In this document: positions 8,151-16,700 of the stretch, piece by piece
How positions within the stretch are numbered: position 1 is the stretch's first letter
Layout of the letters: each line of letters begins with the position of its first letter
Source: Bacillus sp. ISL-55
Lineage (GTDB): Bacteria > Bacillota > Bacilli > Bacillales > Cytobacillaceae
DNA length: 39,879 nucleotides
NCBI RefSeq assembly: GCF_018613155.1
Contig: NZ_JAGGQU010000006.1
Span: 1-39,879, forward strand
Direction: 5' to 3'
Notes under the pieces: generated by a model
What the model was told of the DNA's origin: nothing
The model's input: only the letters and a program-made list of their open reading frames with translations
The model's database searches: none
Made by a program: the position numbers and the translations under genes

Positions 8151-10220
8151 ATGAGATTACCAACTATATTGTCCGGACCGGTCATTAGAAGGGTCGACCC
8201 TTCGTCGGTATATATTTGGATTGCTTTAAGCCGTGATGTTGAGATCGATGCTCAATTATTCCAGATCGATATTACTGGTTCAGACGAAGAGAACAGGTAT
8301 ATTCCTTTAGAAATCCATACTGAAACCAAAGTGTTTAAAGCTGGAGAGCAGTTATTTATATATTTGGTCAGAATCTCTCCCGCCGATTACCATTTCCCAC
8401 CCTGCACTCTCCTTGGTTATGATTTGCTTTTTAAAAGAGGTCGATCTGTCAAAAATCTAGGCAGTTATAACCTGCTCAATCCTGATAGTCCTCGTTCAAT
8501 CGTATATGGAGACCTTAAATACCCTGCGTTTTATATAAACCATGAAAGCGAGCCGACAAACTTGCTATATGGCTCTTGCCGAAAACCGCATGGACAGGGG
8601 GATGATGCCCTGTTTGTAGCAGACGTGCTCGTAGAAAATAAACATCTTGATCTTTCAGCGAGACCTAATGCCTTATTTTTAATGGGAGACCAGATATATG
8701 CTGATGATGTTGCAGACCCGCTTTTTCCCATTCTGACTGAACTTGGCAAGGAATTGATTGGTGATAGCGAAAGCGACAAATTACATGAGCTCCTGCCAGA
8801 GAACTTAATTTCCCGGCTAGACCAGGTCAATGGACGGCAATTCCTGATCGAGCATCTCGCCAACTTTTCTACCAGGAAGGGCGATAATCATCTGATCACT
8901 TTGGGTGAATATACAGCCATGTATTTATTCAGCTGGGGTCCGGAGATCTGGGATTACATTCATGAGAATGATTTGCTCCCTACCTTTCAAGAGTTACTGG
9001 AGAGGAATAAACTTTATCTTAAATTGGATAAAGATGAAAAGAAGAGAACGAAGGAACTGTCAATCTTGGAAGCAAGGTATAATGAGCAAATCGAGAATAT
9101 AAGGGAATTCGTTGTCTCACTGTCTGCAGCAAGGCGTTTGATGGCTAACACGCCTACCTATATGATCTTTGATGATCATGACATGACAGATGATTGGAAT
9201 ATATCCGAAAAGTGGACTTCATCTGTCAGAGAATCCTCTTTGGGAAAGCATATCATAGGCAACGGTCTTACAGCTTACTGGCTGTTCCAGGGGTGGGGCA
9301 ATGAACCGGAAGGATTTGATGAGACATTTTTTCAGAAAGTAAATAGCTATATTGCCTCAACCAGCATTGAATCAGTCGGTTATAATGATGGTTTGAATTA
9401 TCTTTGGGATTATCATTCATGGCATTTCATCGCTCCTACAGTTCCGAAGACAGTCTTCCTTGATACAAGGACCCAGCGAGAGTTCGATCCTAGACCCCAG
9501 GCAATTAAGCTGGGCAGAGTGATAGAAGAAACGACGCGCACGCCCCTGTTGATCAGCGGAGGAGGCTGGGAGGCTATTTCTCAAAAATTGATTCAAAGTG
9601 GCTGGAAAAGCAAGACTCCCCTGAATATCGTTTCACCAACTCCTATTTATGGAATGGGACTGATCGAATCCTTTCTCCATAAGTATGTATATCCTTTCAA
9701 AGTATTAGGCTTCCCTGTCCAGACTTCATTCGATTTTGATGGGTGGAAATATAATGGCAAAGGCTTTCATATGTTTATAAACCAAATTGCCTCATGGGAT
9801 CCTGCGTACTGTATATTACTTTCCGGCGATGTGCACTTCTCTTCATCCGTGAAATCAGAGGTTCAGTTTCAATCCGGTAAAAAACATTCATTCTATCAAT
9901 TTACAAGCAGTCCCATTCATAATGAAAGCTTTACAGGGTTGTGGGGAGTCTTAATGAAGTCAGTGCTTTTGCTTAACTCCCGCAAGAGACGAGAACAGAA
10001 TATTCACCGCAGCTGTGGGGCTTCTTACACTCTCACCCTTGGAAAGAGTGATGTGAATCCAGATGAAAGACTTTTGTGGGAAGAAAAAATAAACTATCAT
10101 ACTTTTGAAGATGGCAGCGTGGCCGAAACGAAAAACTCAATTGGTTATCTGGAGGTCGAAAAAGGCAGATTGGAGAATACTTTGCTTATGACAGTGGATT
10201 ACGGTGAAAGTCTGGAATAA
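8151..10220 (+). CDS. PhoD-like metallophosphatase (689 aa)
   Basis: This protein carries the metal-binding motifs of the PhoD-like (alkaline phosphatase D) phosphodiesterase family: GSC at 141-143, MGDQIYADD at 178-186, FDDHDMTDDW with Asp341-Asp342-His343-Asp344, and SGDVHFS at 558-564. An N-terminal beta-sandwich (about 1-130) precedes the catalytic domain, as in the family. Unlike B. subtilis PhoD it has no Tat signal (no twin arginine plus hydrophobic stretch), so it is probably cytosolic. It is also longer than classical PhoD, with an insert between the second and third motifs (about 200-330). The substrate is unknown. The GGTGGTG ribosome site is about eight bases before the ATG. Confidence 0.85.
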   Translation: MRLPTILSGPVIRRVDPSSVYIWIALSRDVEIDAQLFQIDITGSDEENRYIPLEIHTETKVFKAGEQLFIYLVRISPADYHFPPCTLLGYDLLFKRGRSVKNLGSYNLLNPDSPRSIVYGDLKYPAFYINHESEPTNLLYGSCRKPHGQGDDALFVADVLVENKHLDLSARPNALFLMGDQIYADDVADPLFPILTELGKELIGDSESDKLHELLPENLISRLDQVNGRQFLIEHLANFSTRKGDNHLITLGEYTAMYLFSWGPEIWDYIHENDLLPTFQELLERNKLYLKLDKDEKKRTKELSILEARYNEQIENIREFVVSLSAARRLMANTPTYMIFDDHDMTDDWNISEKWTSSVRESSLGKHIIGNGLTAYWLFQGWGNEPEGFDETFFQKVNSYIASTSIESVGYNDGLNYLWDYHSWHFIAPTVPKTVFLDTRTQREFDPRPQAIKLGRVIEETTRTPLLISGGGWEAISQKLIQSGWKSKTPLNIVSPTPIYGMGLIESFLHKYVYPFKVLGFPVQTSFDFDGWKYNGKGFHMFINQIASWDPAYCILLSGDVHFSSSVKSEVQFQSGKKHSFYQFTSSPIHNESFTGLWGVLMKSVLLLNSRKRREQNIHRSCGASYTLTLGKSDVNPDERLLWEEKINYHTFEDGSVAETKNSIGYLEVEKGRLENTLLMTVDYGESLE

Positions 10221-10295
10221 ATATGAAAAATTGGTTATACATCCTCAGAAAAGTGATATGATGAAAGTACTATATGTCAAATTGGAGGAGTTGTT

Positions 10296-11618
10296 GTGAG
10301 AGTTATTACAGCACTTTTAATAGTATTTTCTTTAACCCTGACAGGGTGCACTAATCAAGAAAAAGAAAGCGGTGAAAAAATCGTTCCCGCAAGCAACCCC
10401 TCAGAGAAAATGACTCCTATAGAATATCTGGAAGGCTATCATCAAAGCATAAATACAACTAATTTGAACGACTTCTCAGATTTGGCGCTGCTTGAAGAAG
10501 ATCTCCAAACTCATAAAGTCTTCTTTACAGGCGAGTTCCATTCCGTCGCAGATAATTTTCCTACTCAAACGAAATTATTGTTCTACTTGAACCAAAATGC
10601 AGGGGTAAATTATTATCTCGCCGAATTGCCATTTGCATTTGCTGAATATATCAACCTGTACCTTCAGTTCGGTGATGAAAAGATACTTGAATATCTGGCT
10701 GCGGAATCTAAAAACACCCATTCTGAAGCTGCTGGACATTATCAGATGTACAGAGACATTTACAAATATAATCAGGAACAGCCAGAGGGTCGACGCATTC
10801 AATATTTGGGTATTGACGGAGACACTTTACCTAATCTGGCGTTAAATTATTTGGGACATCTTGCAAGCATGAAAGTCATACCAACAGAAATATCCAGTCA
10901 TTTCAGTTCACTAAAAGATAATATTCACCCCGATTTACCAAGGAATGATCAATCTACCCCTGAGTTAAAGGCATTCATCAAGTCTTGGAAACTAGAAGTG
11001 AATACAAATGAAGAATTGTATAAAAAAGCCTTTGGTAAGGATTTTGATAAATTTTTGTTTACTTTAATTAGTATTGAGAACGGATTAAAAGAGATTGATG
11101 CCAACAAAAAAAACTATGGTGATTTTAACGTCTTCCGTGAAGGTGTTCTTAAAGAAGCCTTCAGCTACTGGATTGGAAAATTACCAAGTGAGGCGAAATT
11201 TTTTGGTGAATGGGGCCGTGCCCATATACTTTTATCAATGGAAGAATCGATGCTTTTGAACGGCACTTATACAACCCTTGTCCCTACGATTGCCCAATAT
11301 ATTAATGAAGAAGTTCCTCAGACAAAAGGCAGAGTTCTATCGATTCCATATATGTATGATCAGTCTTTTTTGAATCCTTTCAGGGAGTCAGAAGAAGATT
11401 CCGTTGGTTTTACAGAGGAATATAATCATTTGAATTTATTGACGGAATACGGCAAAGACGGAGTTACCTTATTTAAGTTGAATGGAGAGCAATCACCTTT
11501 TGATGCACCGAATATTTTTATACCAAATCCAACTGTCAATGGTACTTTGAATTATTTTCAATATGTGATCCTCATCAAAAACTCAGAAGCATCTAAATCC
11601 TATTTTGACGCGAAATAA
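10296..11618 (+). CDS. Lipoprotein, probable distant EreA/ChaN-fold protein (440 aa)
   Basis: The protein begins with a lipoprotein signal peptide; the lipobox LTGC gives lipidated Cys18, so it should sit on the outer face of the membrane. The body carries FFTGEFHSVADNF (Glu80, His82) and YYLAELPFAF (Glu110), which parallel the GEASHG and VEGDWP motifs of the esterase at 1829-3070. A late histidine lies in GEWGRAHILLS. This suggests a distant relative of the erythromycin esterase/ChaN/TraB superfamily; I rate that as inference. Start is GTG, seven bases after GGAGG; no ATG alternative precedes the signal peptide. It follows the PhoD-like gene by 75 bases and may be co-transcribed with it. The activity is unknown. 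Confidence 0.6.
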   Translation: MRVITALLIVFSLTLTGCTNQEKESGEKIVPASNPSEKMTPIEYLEGYHQSINTTNLNDFSDLALLEEDLQTHKVFFTGEFHSVADNFPTQTKLLFYLNQNAGVNYYLAELPFAFAEYINLYLQFGDEKILEYLAAESKNTHSEAAGHYQMYRDIYKYNQEQPEGRRIQYLGIDGDTLPNLALNYLGHLASMKVIPTEISSHFSSLKDNIHPDLPRNDQSTPELKAFIKSWKLEVNTNEELYKKAFGKDFDKFLFTLISIENGLKEIDANKKNYGDFNVFREGVLKEAFSYWIGKLPSEAKFFGEWGRAHILLSMEESMLLNGTYTTLVPTIAQYINEEVPQTKGRVLSIPYMYDQSFLNPFRESEEDSVGFTEEYNHLNLLTEYGKDGVTLFKLNGEQSPFDAPNIFIPNPTVNGTLNYFQYVILIKNSEASKSYFDAK

Positions 11619-11650
11619 CCCAGGGGGATCATGCCTCTGGGTTTCTATTA
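11619..11650 (+). terminator. Terminator of the lipoprotein gene
   Basis: CCCAGGGG and CCTCTGGG pair (one G-T) around a short loop directly after the stop codon and are followed by TTTCTATTATTT. Confidence 0.75.
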
Positions 11651-11723
11651 TTTATGATTTTTCTTAATACTTCGCTTCTCTTACATGAAAAAAGTAGGAA
11701 CAAGAAATATCTTAACTTCATTG

Positions 11724-11993
11724 TTATGAGCTGATCTCTTCGAATTCTTTAATTTTCTCGAGCCTTTCTACGAGCACCATGCACTTTCTGTCGCCAATTT
11801 CATAGATATACATTTTATGGCCGTTTTCCTTCAGGAGCTTCTTGAATTGGATTTCGCCTGATAAGTCATATCCGTTTGCTAAATCCGAAATTTTCTTGAG
11901 TATTTGCTCCCTGCTTGGTTCGTTAGTAGATGCTATTTTAATAGGTATCGGAATCCCTTTTATTTTAAAGGTTACAAGGACGACGCTTTCCAA
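11724..11993 (-). CDS. Small protein of unknown function (89 aa)
   Basis: I do not recognise this protein. It is short, soluble, lysine- and glutamate-rich, with alternating beta and helix character and a C-terminal acidic helix. No motif or signal peptide is seen. The frame is open to 12002, but TTG there touches the AAAGGAG ribosome site; TTG at 11993 has a nine-base spacing and is preferred. No ATG exists in the first half of the frame. It stands alone on the minus strand, downstream of the DUF1292 gene. Confidence 0.5.
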   Translation of the reverse strand: MESVVLVTFKIKGIPIPIKIASTNEPSREQILKKISDLANGYDLSGEIQFKKLLKENGHKMYIYEIGDRKCMVLVERLEKIKEFEEISS

Positions 11994-12088
11994 TTGAATC
12001 AACTCCTTTCAAAAACAATTCGACAAACTCGTTTAATTTCCTTCTATTTACAAGTTTTTTTACGATAATGCCTTTACAATATAATACC

Positions 12089-12118
12089 AAAAAAGGAGCG
12101 AGGCTTAGCCTCCCTCCT
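12089..12118 (-). terminator. Terminator of the DUF1292 gene
   Basis: On the minus strand GGAGGGAGGC pairs with GCCTCGCTCC (one mismatch) around a three-base loop and is followed by six T, six bases after the DUF1292 stop. Confidence 0.8.
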
Positions 12119-12123
12119 CCTCA

Positions 12124-12393
12124 TTATTCTTCTTCATTCATCATTTCATCAAACGCTGAAGACACCTTTTCAAATTCGTCATCAGATTCAATTGCTGCAA
12201 AATCTCCATCTTCGTCCACTTTCAAGAAAAAGATATCAATATCTTCGTCCGTTTCGGCCTTAAGATCTTCGACAAAACTGACAGCTGCATAGTCAGACCC
12301 TTCAATTGTCAAAGTGCCAATCACCTCGACCTCTTGCTCCACATCATTCTCATCACTAATTGTGAATACCTCGCCAACTTCTAGTTTATCCAT
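12124..12393 (-). CDS. DUF1292 family acidic protein (89 aa)
   Basis: This small, strongly acidic soluble protein fits the DUF1292 (YrzB-like) family common in Firmicutes. It opens with a short beta region (GEVFTISDENDVEQEVEVIGTL) and ends in a run rich in Asp and Glu. The ATG at 12393 lies eight bases behind AGGAGGT; the reading frame is open to 12453, but the extra N-terminal part has no ribosome site and does not resemble the family. It is a single gene with its own terminator. The function of the family is not known. Confidence 0.75.
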   Translation of the reverse strand: MDKLEVGEVFTISDENDVEQEVEVIGTLTIEGSDYAAVSFVEDLKAETDEDIDIFFLKVDEDGDFAAIESDDEFEKVSSAFDEMMNEEE

Positions 12394-12501
12394 CGATAGT
12401 ACCTCCTGTCTTTTTTTATACACAGCATAGTATCTCAAAACTATGTAATCCACATTCTGTTTAAGACTAAGTTAAAAATAAGTTTTTAGCCAGCATAAAG
12501 C

Positions 12502-13416
12502 CTAATTACCTGATAAAAAAGATGCTATTTTGTCTTTGTTATCTTGAAAAACCTGCCGTCCCAGAAACTTTAGTTCTGCCATATTAGTAAAATCATCAAA
12601 AGGGACTTCTTCTGATAGCTCTGTATTCAGTCTGAGGTAATGATCGCCTAGCAAAAGCCGACAGTGATATGAAACTGATTCAGAGGATAAATCCATCGCC
12701 AGATCCAATAATTTTGGCGTAACCTTTAAAGTCGGAAAATGGAAAGGCAGCCATTGCCGGATGCCCCAATACTTTTCCTCTCCTATGGAAAAATCGATAT
12801 TCTGTTGGCCAGTTCCAATCGATAGTATATGGATGTCAGCTAAGTCGGTTTTAAAGTGGTGCAGGGCTTCCGTCACACAAACTAACGAAGGATTATTAGC
12901 CCATAGTCCCCCATCGATCGATAAATATTGATTGTTTACATTGTTTGGCGGAAAGTAGATTGGCGCTGAACAAGACGATAAAACAGCATCCCACAACTTT
13001 ATCGATAATTCATTTTCGGACGAGTAACCAAAGTCTGTTCGATGGACATACGGTTTTCCGTGGGTTATATCAACAGCCGGTATCAACAAAGGCTTTGCGA
13101 TATCGCCAAGCGTAATTTCCTTAAAGGCTTGTTTTAACAGCCGACGTAAATACCTGTCACTATAAACACTTTTGAAAAGACCAATCTTGGATTTTCTCAC
13201 AAAAATCTTTTCGCCATAAGTTTCGTACCTGCTCATCACTTCTTCCATCGATGTGTTCAAAGCAGCTGAAGCAGCAATGATTGATCCTGTACTTGTACCT
13301 GAGATGACATCAAAGCGTTCACCCACAGGCTTTCCAAACTCTTCCTCTATCGCTTGCAGGATTGCAATCGGGAAAATGCCTCTTATACCGCCACCATCGA
13401 TGCATAACATTTTCAT
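12502..13416 (-). CDS. Patatin-like phospholipase (304 aa)
   Basis: This soluble lipid acyl hydrolase of the patatin family starts MKMLCIDGGGIRG, where DGGGIRG is the oxyanion hole. The nucleophile motif GTSTG follows at about residues 39-43 (Ser41), and the dyad aspartate lies in SIDGGLWANNP near residue 170. Length and the motif layout are close to bacterial patatins such as those used as CBASS effectors, but there is no cyclase or other defence gene beside it. ATG at 13416 follows GGGGGAA and matches the family start; the frame is open to 13458. The likely reaction is release of fatty acids from glycerolipids. Confidence 0.85.
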   Translation of the reverse strand: MKMLCIDGGGIRGIFPIAILQAIEEEFGKPVGERFDVISGTSTGSIIAASAALNTSMEEVMSRYETYGEKIFVRKSKIGLFKSVYSDRYLRRLLKQAFKEITLGDIAKPLLIPAVDITHGKPYVHRTDFGYSSENELSIKLWDAVLSSCSAPIYFPPNNVNNQYLSIDGGLWANNPSLVCVTEALHHFKTDLADIHILSIGTGQQNIDFSIGEEKYWGIRQWLPFHFPTLKVTPKLLDLAMDLSSESVSYHCRLLLGDHYLRLNTELSEEVPFDDFTNMAELKFLGRQVFQDNKDKIASFLSGN

Positions 13417-13491
13417 GAAATTCCCCCGATTCGTCCTTAATGCTCTCATTCTTCCCATTCCATCGGGACAATATAATCAAACTGAATAAGC

Positions 13492-13527
13492 AAAAAAAGA
13501 AGAGCTGCCCATTGAGAAGGCAGCTCT
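13492..13527 (-). terminator. Terminator of the agcS-type gene
   Basis: A perfect 9-bp stem AGAGCTGCC/GGCAGCTCT is followed on the minus strand by CTTCTTTTTTT, 15 bases after the symporter stop. Confidence 0.85.
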
Positions 13528-13541
13528 CCAGAAAAAACAAC

Positions 13542-15002
13542 TTATGATACTTTATCCTTCTCATGGTTGAAGGAGTATTCTTCTTCCCAATACTCAGCAT
13601 TTTTGATGCCAAGTTTTTTTGAGTTGAAGACTGGATCAAGTCCTTGCTTTTTCTGTTCCTCATAATCTTTTAAAGCAATTAATGCTGGTTTCGCGAGCAG
13701 GACAATGGCGATCAGGTTGAGCCATACCATCAATCCCAGACCAGCATCTCCAAGCGCCCATGCGAGTGACGCTTCTTTCACAGCACCGTAGAAAGTTGCT
13801 CCAAGGATGACGACTTTCAGGACAAACATCGGAACCTTACCATTTCTCCCTCTGAGAAGATAAGCGATATTCGTTTCAGCCATATAATAGTATGCCATGA
13901 TTGTTGTGAAAGCGAAGAAGAATAGTGCTACAGCAACGAATTCTGCGCCGAACCCAGGAAGAACCGCATCTACTGCAGCCTGTGTATATCCTGGACCTGC
14001 TTCCACTCCCTTAAGGTTTTCAACAATGAATGCCCCGTCAGCACCAACCGTATTGAACATTCCTGTGAACAGGATCATGAATGCTGTTGCGGAACAAACA
14101 AATAGTGTGTCAATGTATACAGAGAATGCCTGGACCAAACCTTGTTTTGCCGGGTGTGAAACCTCTGCAGCAGCAGCTGCGTGTGGGCCAGTACCCTGTC
14201 CTGCTTCATTAGAGTAGATACCTCGTTTTACACCCCATGCAATCGCGCTGCCAAGAATACCGCCGAACATTGAATCAGCACCGAAAGCGCTTTTGAAAAT
14301 CAAGGCGAAAACGGCAGGAACTTCTGAAATATTCATTCCGATAATGACTAGGGCTACAAGGATGTATCCGACAGCCATAAATGGAACTGTGTATTGCGCG
14401 ACGGTCGCGATCCTTTTTACGCCTCCAAAAATGATTAAGGCCAAAAGTGCGATTACGACAAAACCTGTCACTGACTTGCTAACGCCAAAAGCATTCTCAA
14501 GACCAAGCGCAATCGAATTGGACTGAATTCCTGGCATTAACAGAGACATTGCCAGCAATGCAGCTATGGCAAACACAATCGCGAACCATTTGATTCCAAG
14601 ACCTTTTTCGATGTAGTAAGCAGGACCCCCTCGGTAGAGACCATCTTGCTTTACTTTGTAAATCTGAGCAAGTGTTGATTCTACGAACGCGCTTCCTGCC
14701 CCGATAAACGCAATTGTCCACATCCAGAAAACCGCACCAGGACCACCCATGGCGATAGCCGTGGCAGTACCTGCGATATTACCTGTTCCGACCCGGCCGG
14801 ATAAAGCGATAGATAAGGCCTGAAAAGATGATACACCAGCATCGGAACTTCTTCCTGTGAACATAAGTTTAACCATGTCCTTCAGGAGTCTAACTTGCAG
14901 AAAACGTGTCAGGATTGAGAAAAGCAAGCCGATTCCCAGAATGATGTAAATGACCGGGTTGCTCCACAAAATCCCATTGAGCCAAGAAACAAAAGCTTCC
15001 AA
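13542..15002 (-). CDS. alsT: Sodium:alanine/glycine (AGCS family) symporter (486 aa)
   Basis: This integral membrane protein of the amino acid carrier (AGCS/AlsT) family imports alanine, glycine or glutamine with sodium. Family hallmarks include FQALSIALSGRVGTGNIAGTATAIAMGGPGAVFWMW (about 59-94), GGPAYYIEKGLG, and GVKRGIYSNEAGQGTGPHAAAAA in the middle. About eleven hydrophobic segments are visible, and the charged C-terminal tail (after about 450) is cytoplasmic. The start is TTG, six bases behind GGGGG; no better start is available. It is a single gene with a strong terminator. No glycine riboswitch or TnrA box was found in the leader. The exact amino acid cannot be told from the sequence. 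Confidence 0.85.
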   Translation of the reverse strand: MEAFVSWLNGILWSNPVIYIILGIGLLFSILTRFLQVRLLKDMVKLMFTGRSSDAGVSSFQALSIALSGRVGTGNIAGTATAIAMGGPGAVFWMWTIAFIGAGSAFVESTLAQIYKVKQDGLYRGGPAYYIEKGLGIKWFAIVFAIAALLAMSLLMPGIQSNSIALGLENAFGVSKSVTGFVVIALLALIIFGGVKRIATVAQYTVPFMAVGYILVALVIIGMNISEVPAVFALIFKSAFGADSMFGGILGSAIAWGVKRGIYSNEAGQGTGPHAAAAAEVSHPAKQGLVQAFSVYIDTLFVCSATAFMILFTGMFNTVGADGAFIVENLKGVEAGPGYTQAAVDAVLPGFGAEFVAVALFFFAFTTIMAYYYMAETNIAYLLRGRNGKVPMFVLKVVILGATFYGAVKEASLAWALGDAGLGLMVWLNLIAIVLLAKPALIALKDYEEQKKQGLDPVFNSKKLGIKNAEYWEEEYSFNHEKDKVS

Positions 15003-15202
15003 ATGAATCCCCCTTTACAGATTTGATTTCTTTCTATTTCGAATTATAAGATAATTTAACTTAAAGGACAATCAAAAAGTGATATTTAACAGCAAATAAT
15101 TTATATAGCTGTATATAAACAGGGGTTCGATTATAGAATTTGATGGTTTCGTACGAGAGGTTTATATGAGTTTGTTTCGATTCCCTTTGCTTTCATTTAA
15201 AC
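15003..15202. other. Gene-free leader of the symporter gene
   Basis: This stretch holds the symporter ribosome site and presumably its promoter. It is A/T-rich. No coding frame, riboswitch or clear operator was seen. The tandem repeat array begins at its far end. Confidence 0.5.
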
Positions 15203-15790
15203 ATGTCAGAAGCCGCTCCAGGTTCGGACAGGATTCAGCTGATTTCCTCTAAAGCTGTCCGAAGTTGCTCCATGTTCGGACAGGTTTTCGCTGATTTGAT
15301 TCAAAGCTGTCTGAAGTAGTCCCATGTTCGGACAGGTTTCAGTTGATCTCCTCTAAAGCTGTCTGAAGTAGCCTGTGTTCGGACAGGTTTCAGCTGATTT
15401 CCTCTAAAGCTGTCCGAAGTAGCCCCAGGTTCGGACAGGTTTTCGCTGGTTGTCTTCAAAGCTGTCTGAAGTTGCCCCGTGTTCGGACAGGTTTTCGCTG
15501 ATTTGATTCAAAGCTGTCTGAAGTTGCACCATGTTCGGACAGGTTTTTGCTGGTTGCTTTCAAAGCTGTCCGAAGTATCACCGGGTTCGGACAGGTTTCA
15601 GCTGATCTCCTCTAAAGCTGTCTGAAGTAGCCCTGTGTTCGGACAGGTTTCAGCTGATTTCCTCTAAAGCTGTCCGAAGTAGCACCATGTTCGGACAGGT
15701 TTTCGCTGATTTCCTCTAAAGCTGTCAAAAGTTACACCAAGTTAGGACAGCTATTCGCTGGTTTCCTCCAAACCAATCAAAAGCTATCCA
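15203..15790. repeat. Tandem array of about eleven 52-bp units with internal inverted repeats
   Basis: TTCGGACAG recurs at 15223, 15275, 15327, 15378, 15430, 15482, 15534, 15586, 15638 and 15690, with a variant (TTAGGACAG) at 15742, so the period is 52 bp (once 51). Each unit is a left arm CTGTCCGAA or CTGTCTGAA, an 11-base spacer, the right arm TTCGGACAG, and a 23-base linker such as GTTTCAGCTGATTTCCTCT plus AAAG. The first and last units are degenerate, and a decayed half unit follows. 52 is not a multiple of three and no open frame crosses the array, so it is not coding. It lies between the symporter promoter region and the terminator of the next gene. The function is unknown. Confidence 0.9.
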
Positions 15791-15796
15791 TAAACG

Positions 15797-15824
15797 AAAA
15801 AAGCGAGAGACCACTGTCTCCCGC
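15797..15824 (-). terminator. Terminator of the DDAH-like gene
   Basis: On the minus strand GCGGGAGAC pairs with GTCTCTCGC (one mismatch) around a four-base loop and is followed by TTTTTT, ten bases after the stop. Confidence 0.8.
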
Positions 15825-15833
15825 ATTGTTTTC

Positions 15834-16700
15834 TTAATGTCCACTTTTCTCTCGTAAAATCGGAAGTGTGCAGCATCGGAATGAACCTCCAGATTTTATT
15901 ATTTCTGTTATATCCACTTCAATTACTTCGAATCCCTTATTTCTTAGTTGTTCATTAACTCCTTTATTCACAGGCAAGCTGAGGATTCTTTTGTTGCCGA
16001 TACAGAGCACATTCGTTCCGAGTGTGAATTGTTCTTCCTCGCTCACATCAATCAAAACATATTTAGAACTGAACAGATTAATATCATCCTCTGTCAAAGC
16101 TGGTCGATAGATTAATGCGACTTCCGGGGAAACGACATTGAAGACGCAGTCAAGGTGAAGATACTCTGCCTTAAAAGGAATGGCACGAACTTTAAACTGT
16201 GGAAGTAATCCTTGTAAATGATCAACTGCTTGCTGGTTGGTACGGTTGCTTAATCCAACGTACACTGTATCCTGGTCGATGACAACATCTCCACCCTCAA
16301 TCTGGTCACCTAACAAGTTATAGTAGGAGATTTCCTCATCCTCGAGCCACTGTTTCAGGACATCCTCCTCTCCCTTACGTACTTCGCTGGCCATTTCCGC
16401 AACAAAAATTGTTTGGCCGAGTGTAAACCCTATATCCCTTGTGAAAACTTGCTCAGGGTATTTCTTATGGTATGGAAGAAGGATAACTTCTACCCCATAA
16501 TTTTTCAAAGTATTCACGAATTTATTGTGCTGTTCCAAGGCAACTTCTATATGTATGCCCTCATCCTTGAAATGTTTCTGAGTTTCATTAATTACATCAC
16601 GTATTGTCATATACTGTGGGCTGCAAAGAATGACTTTCTTAAGTACGTCATATTCATTTATGACATACCCTCTATTTTCGGGATGCATATTCTGTTCCAT
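15834..16700 (-). CDS. ykgA: DDAH / arginine deiminase family hydrolase, YkgA-like (288 aa)
   Basis: This is a guanidino-group-modifying enzyme of the dimethylarginine dimethylaminohydrolase/amidinotransferase superfamily. Motifs in order are FTRDIGF (Arg88-Asp89), EGGDVV (Glu135-Asp138), LHLDCVFN (His182, Asp184) and the catalytic SGGSFRCCTLP, where Cys276 aligns with the nucleophile of relatives and a second cysteine follows. Such enzymes hydrolyse arginine, methylarginines or other guanidines to citrulline or a ureido product; the substrate here is not settled. ATG at 16700 is seven bases from AAGGAGGA, whereas the in-frame ATG at 16706 is one base away. It is a single gene with a terminator, resembling B. 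subtilis YkgA. Confidence 0.85.
   Translation of the reverse strand: MEQNMHPENRGYVINEYDVLKKVILCSPQYMTIRDVINETQKHFKDEGIHIEVALEQHNKFVNTLKNYGVEVILLPYHKKYPEQVFTRDIGFTLGQTIFVAEMASEVRKGEEDVLKQWLEDEEISYYNLLGDQIEGGDVVIDQDTVYVGLSNRTNQQAVDHLQGLLPQFKVRAIPFKAEYLHLDCVFNVVSPEVALIYRPALTEDDINLFSSKYVLIDVSEEEQFTLGTNVLCIGNKRILSLPVNKGVNEQLRNKGFEVIEVDITEIIKSGGSFRCCTLPILREKSGH

Noticed and set aside
12502-13416. CBASS defence system with patatin effector
   Set aside because: The patatin protein has the right motifs, but no CD-NTase, E1/E2/JAB or other defence gene is adjacent; its neighbours are a DUF1292 gene and an amino-acid symporter.
15003-15202. Glycine riboswitch or TnrA box before the symporter gene
   Set aside because: Riboswitches are common before such symporters, but no tandem glycine aptamer core was seen, and no TGTNAN7TNACA match occurs.
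15203-15790. CRISPR array
   Set aside because: The regular spacing and short palindromes look similar at first, but there are no unique spacers: linker and spacer segments are near-identical in all units, and no cas genes are in the window.
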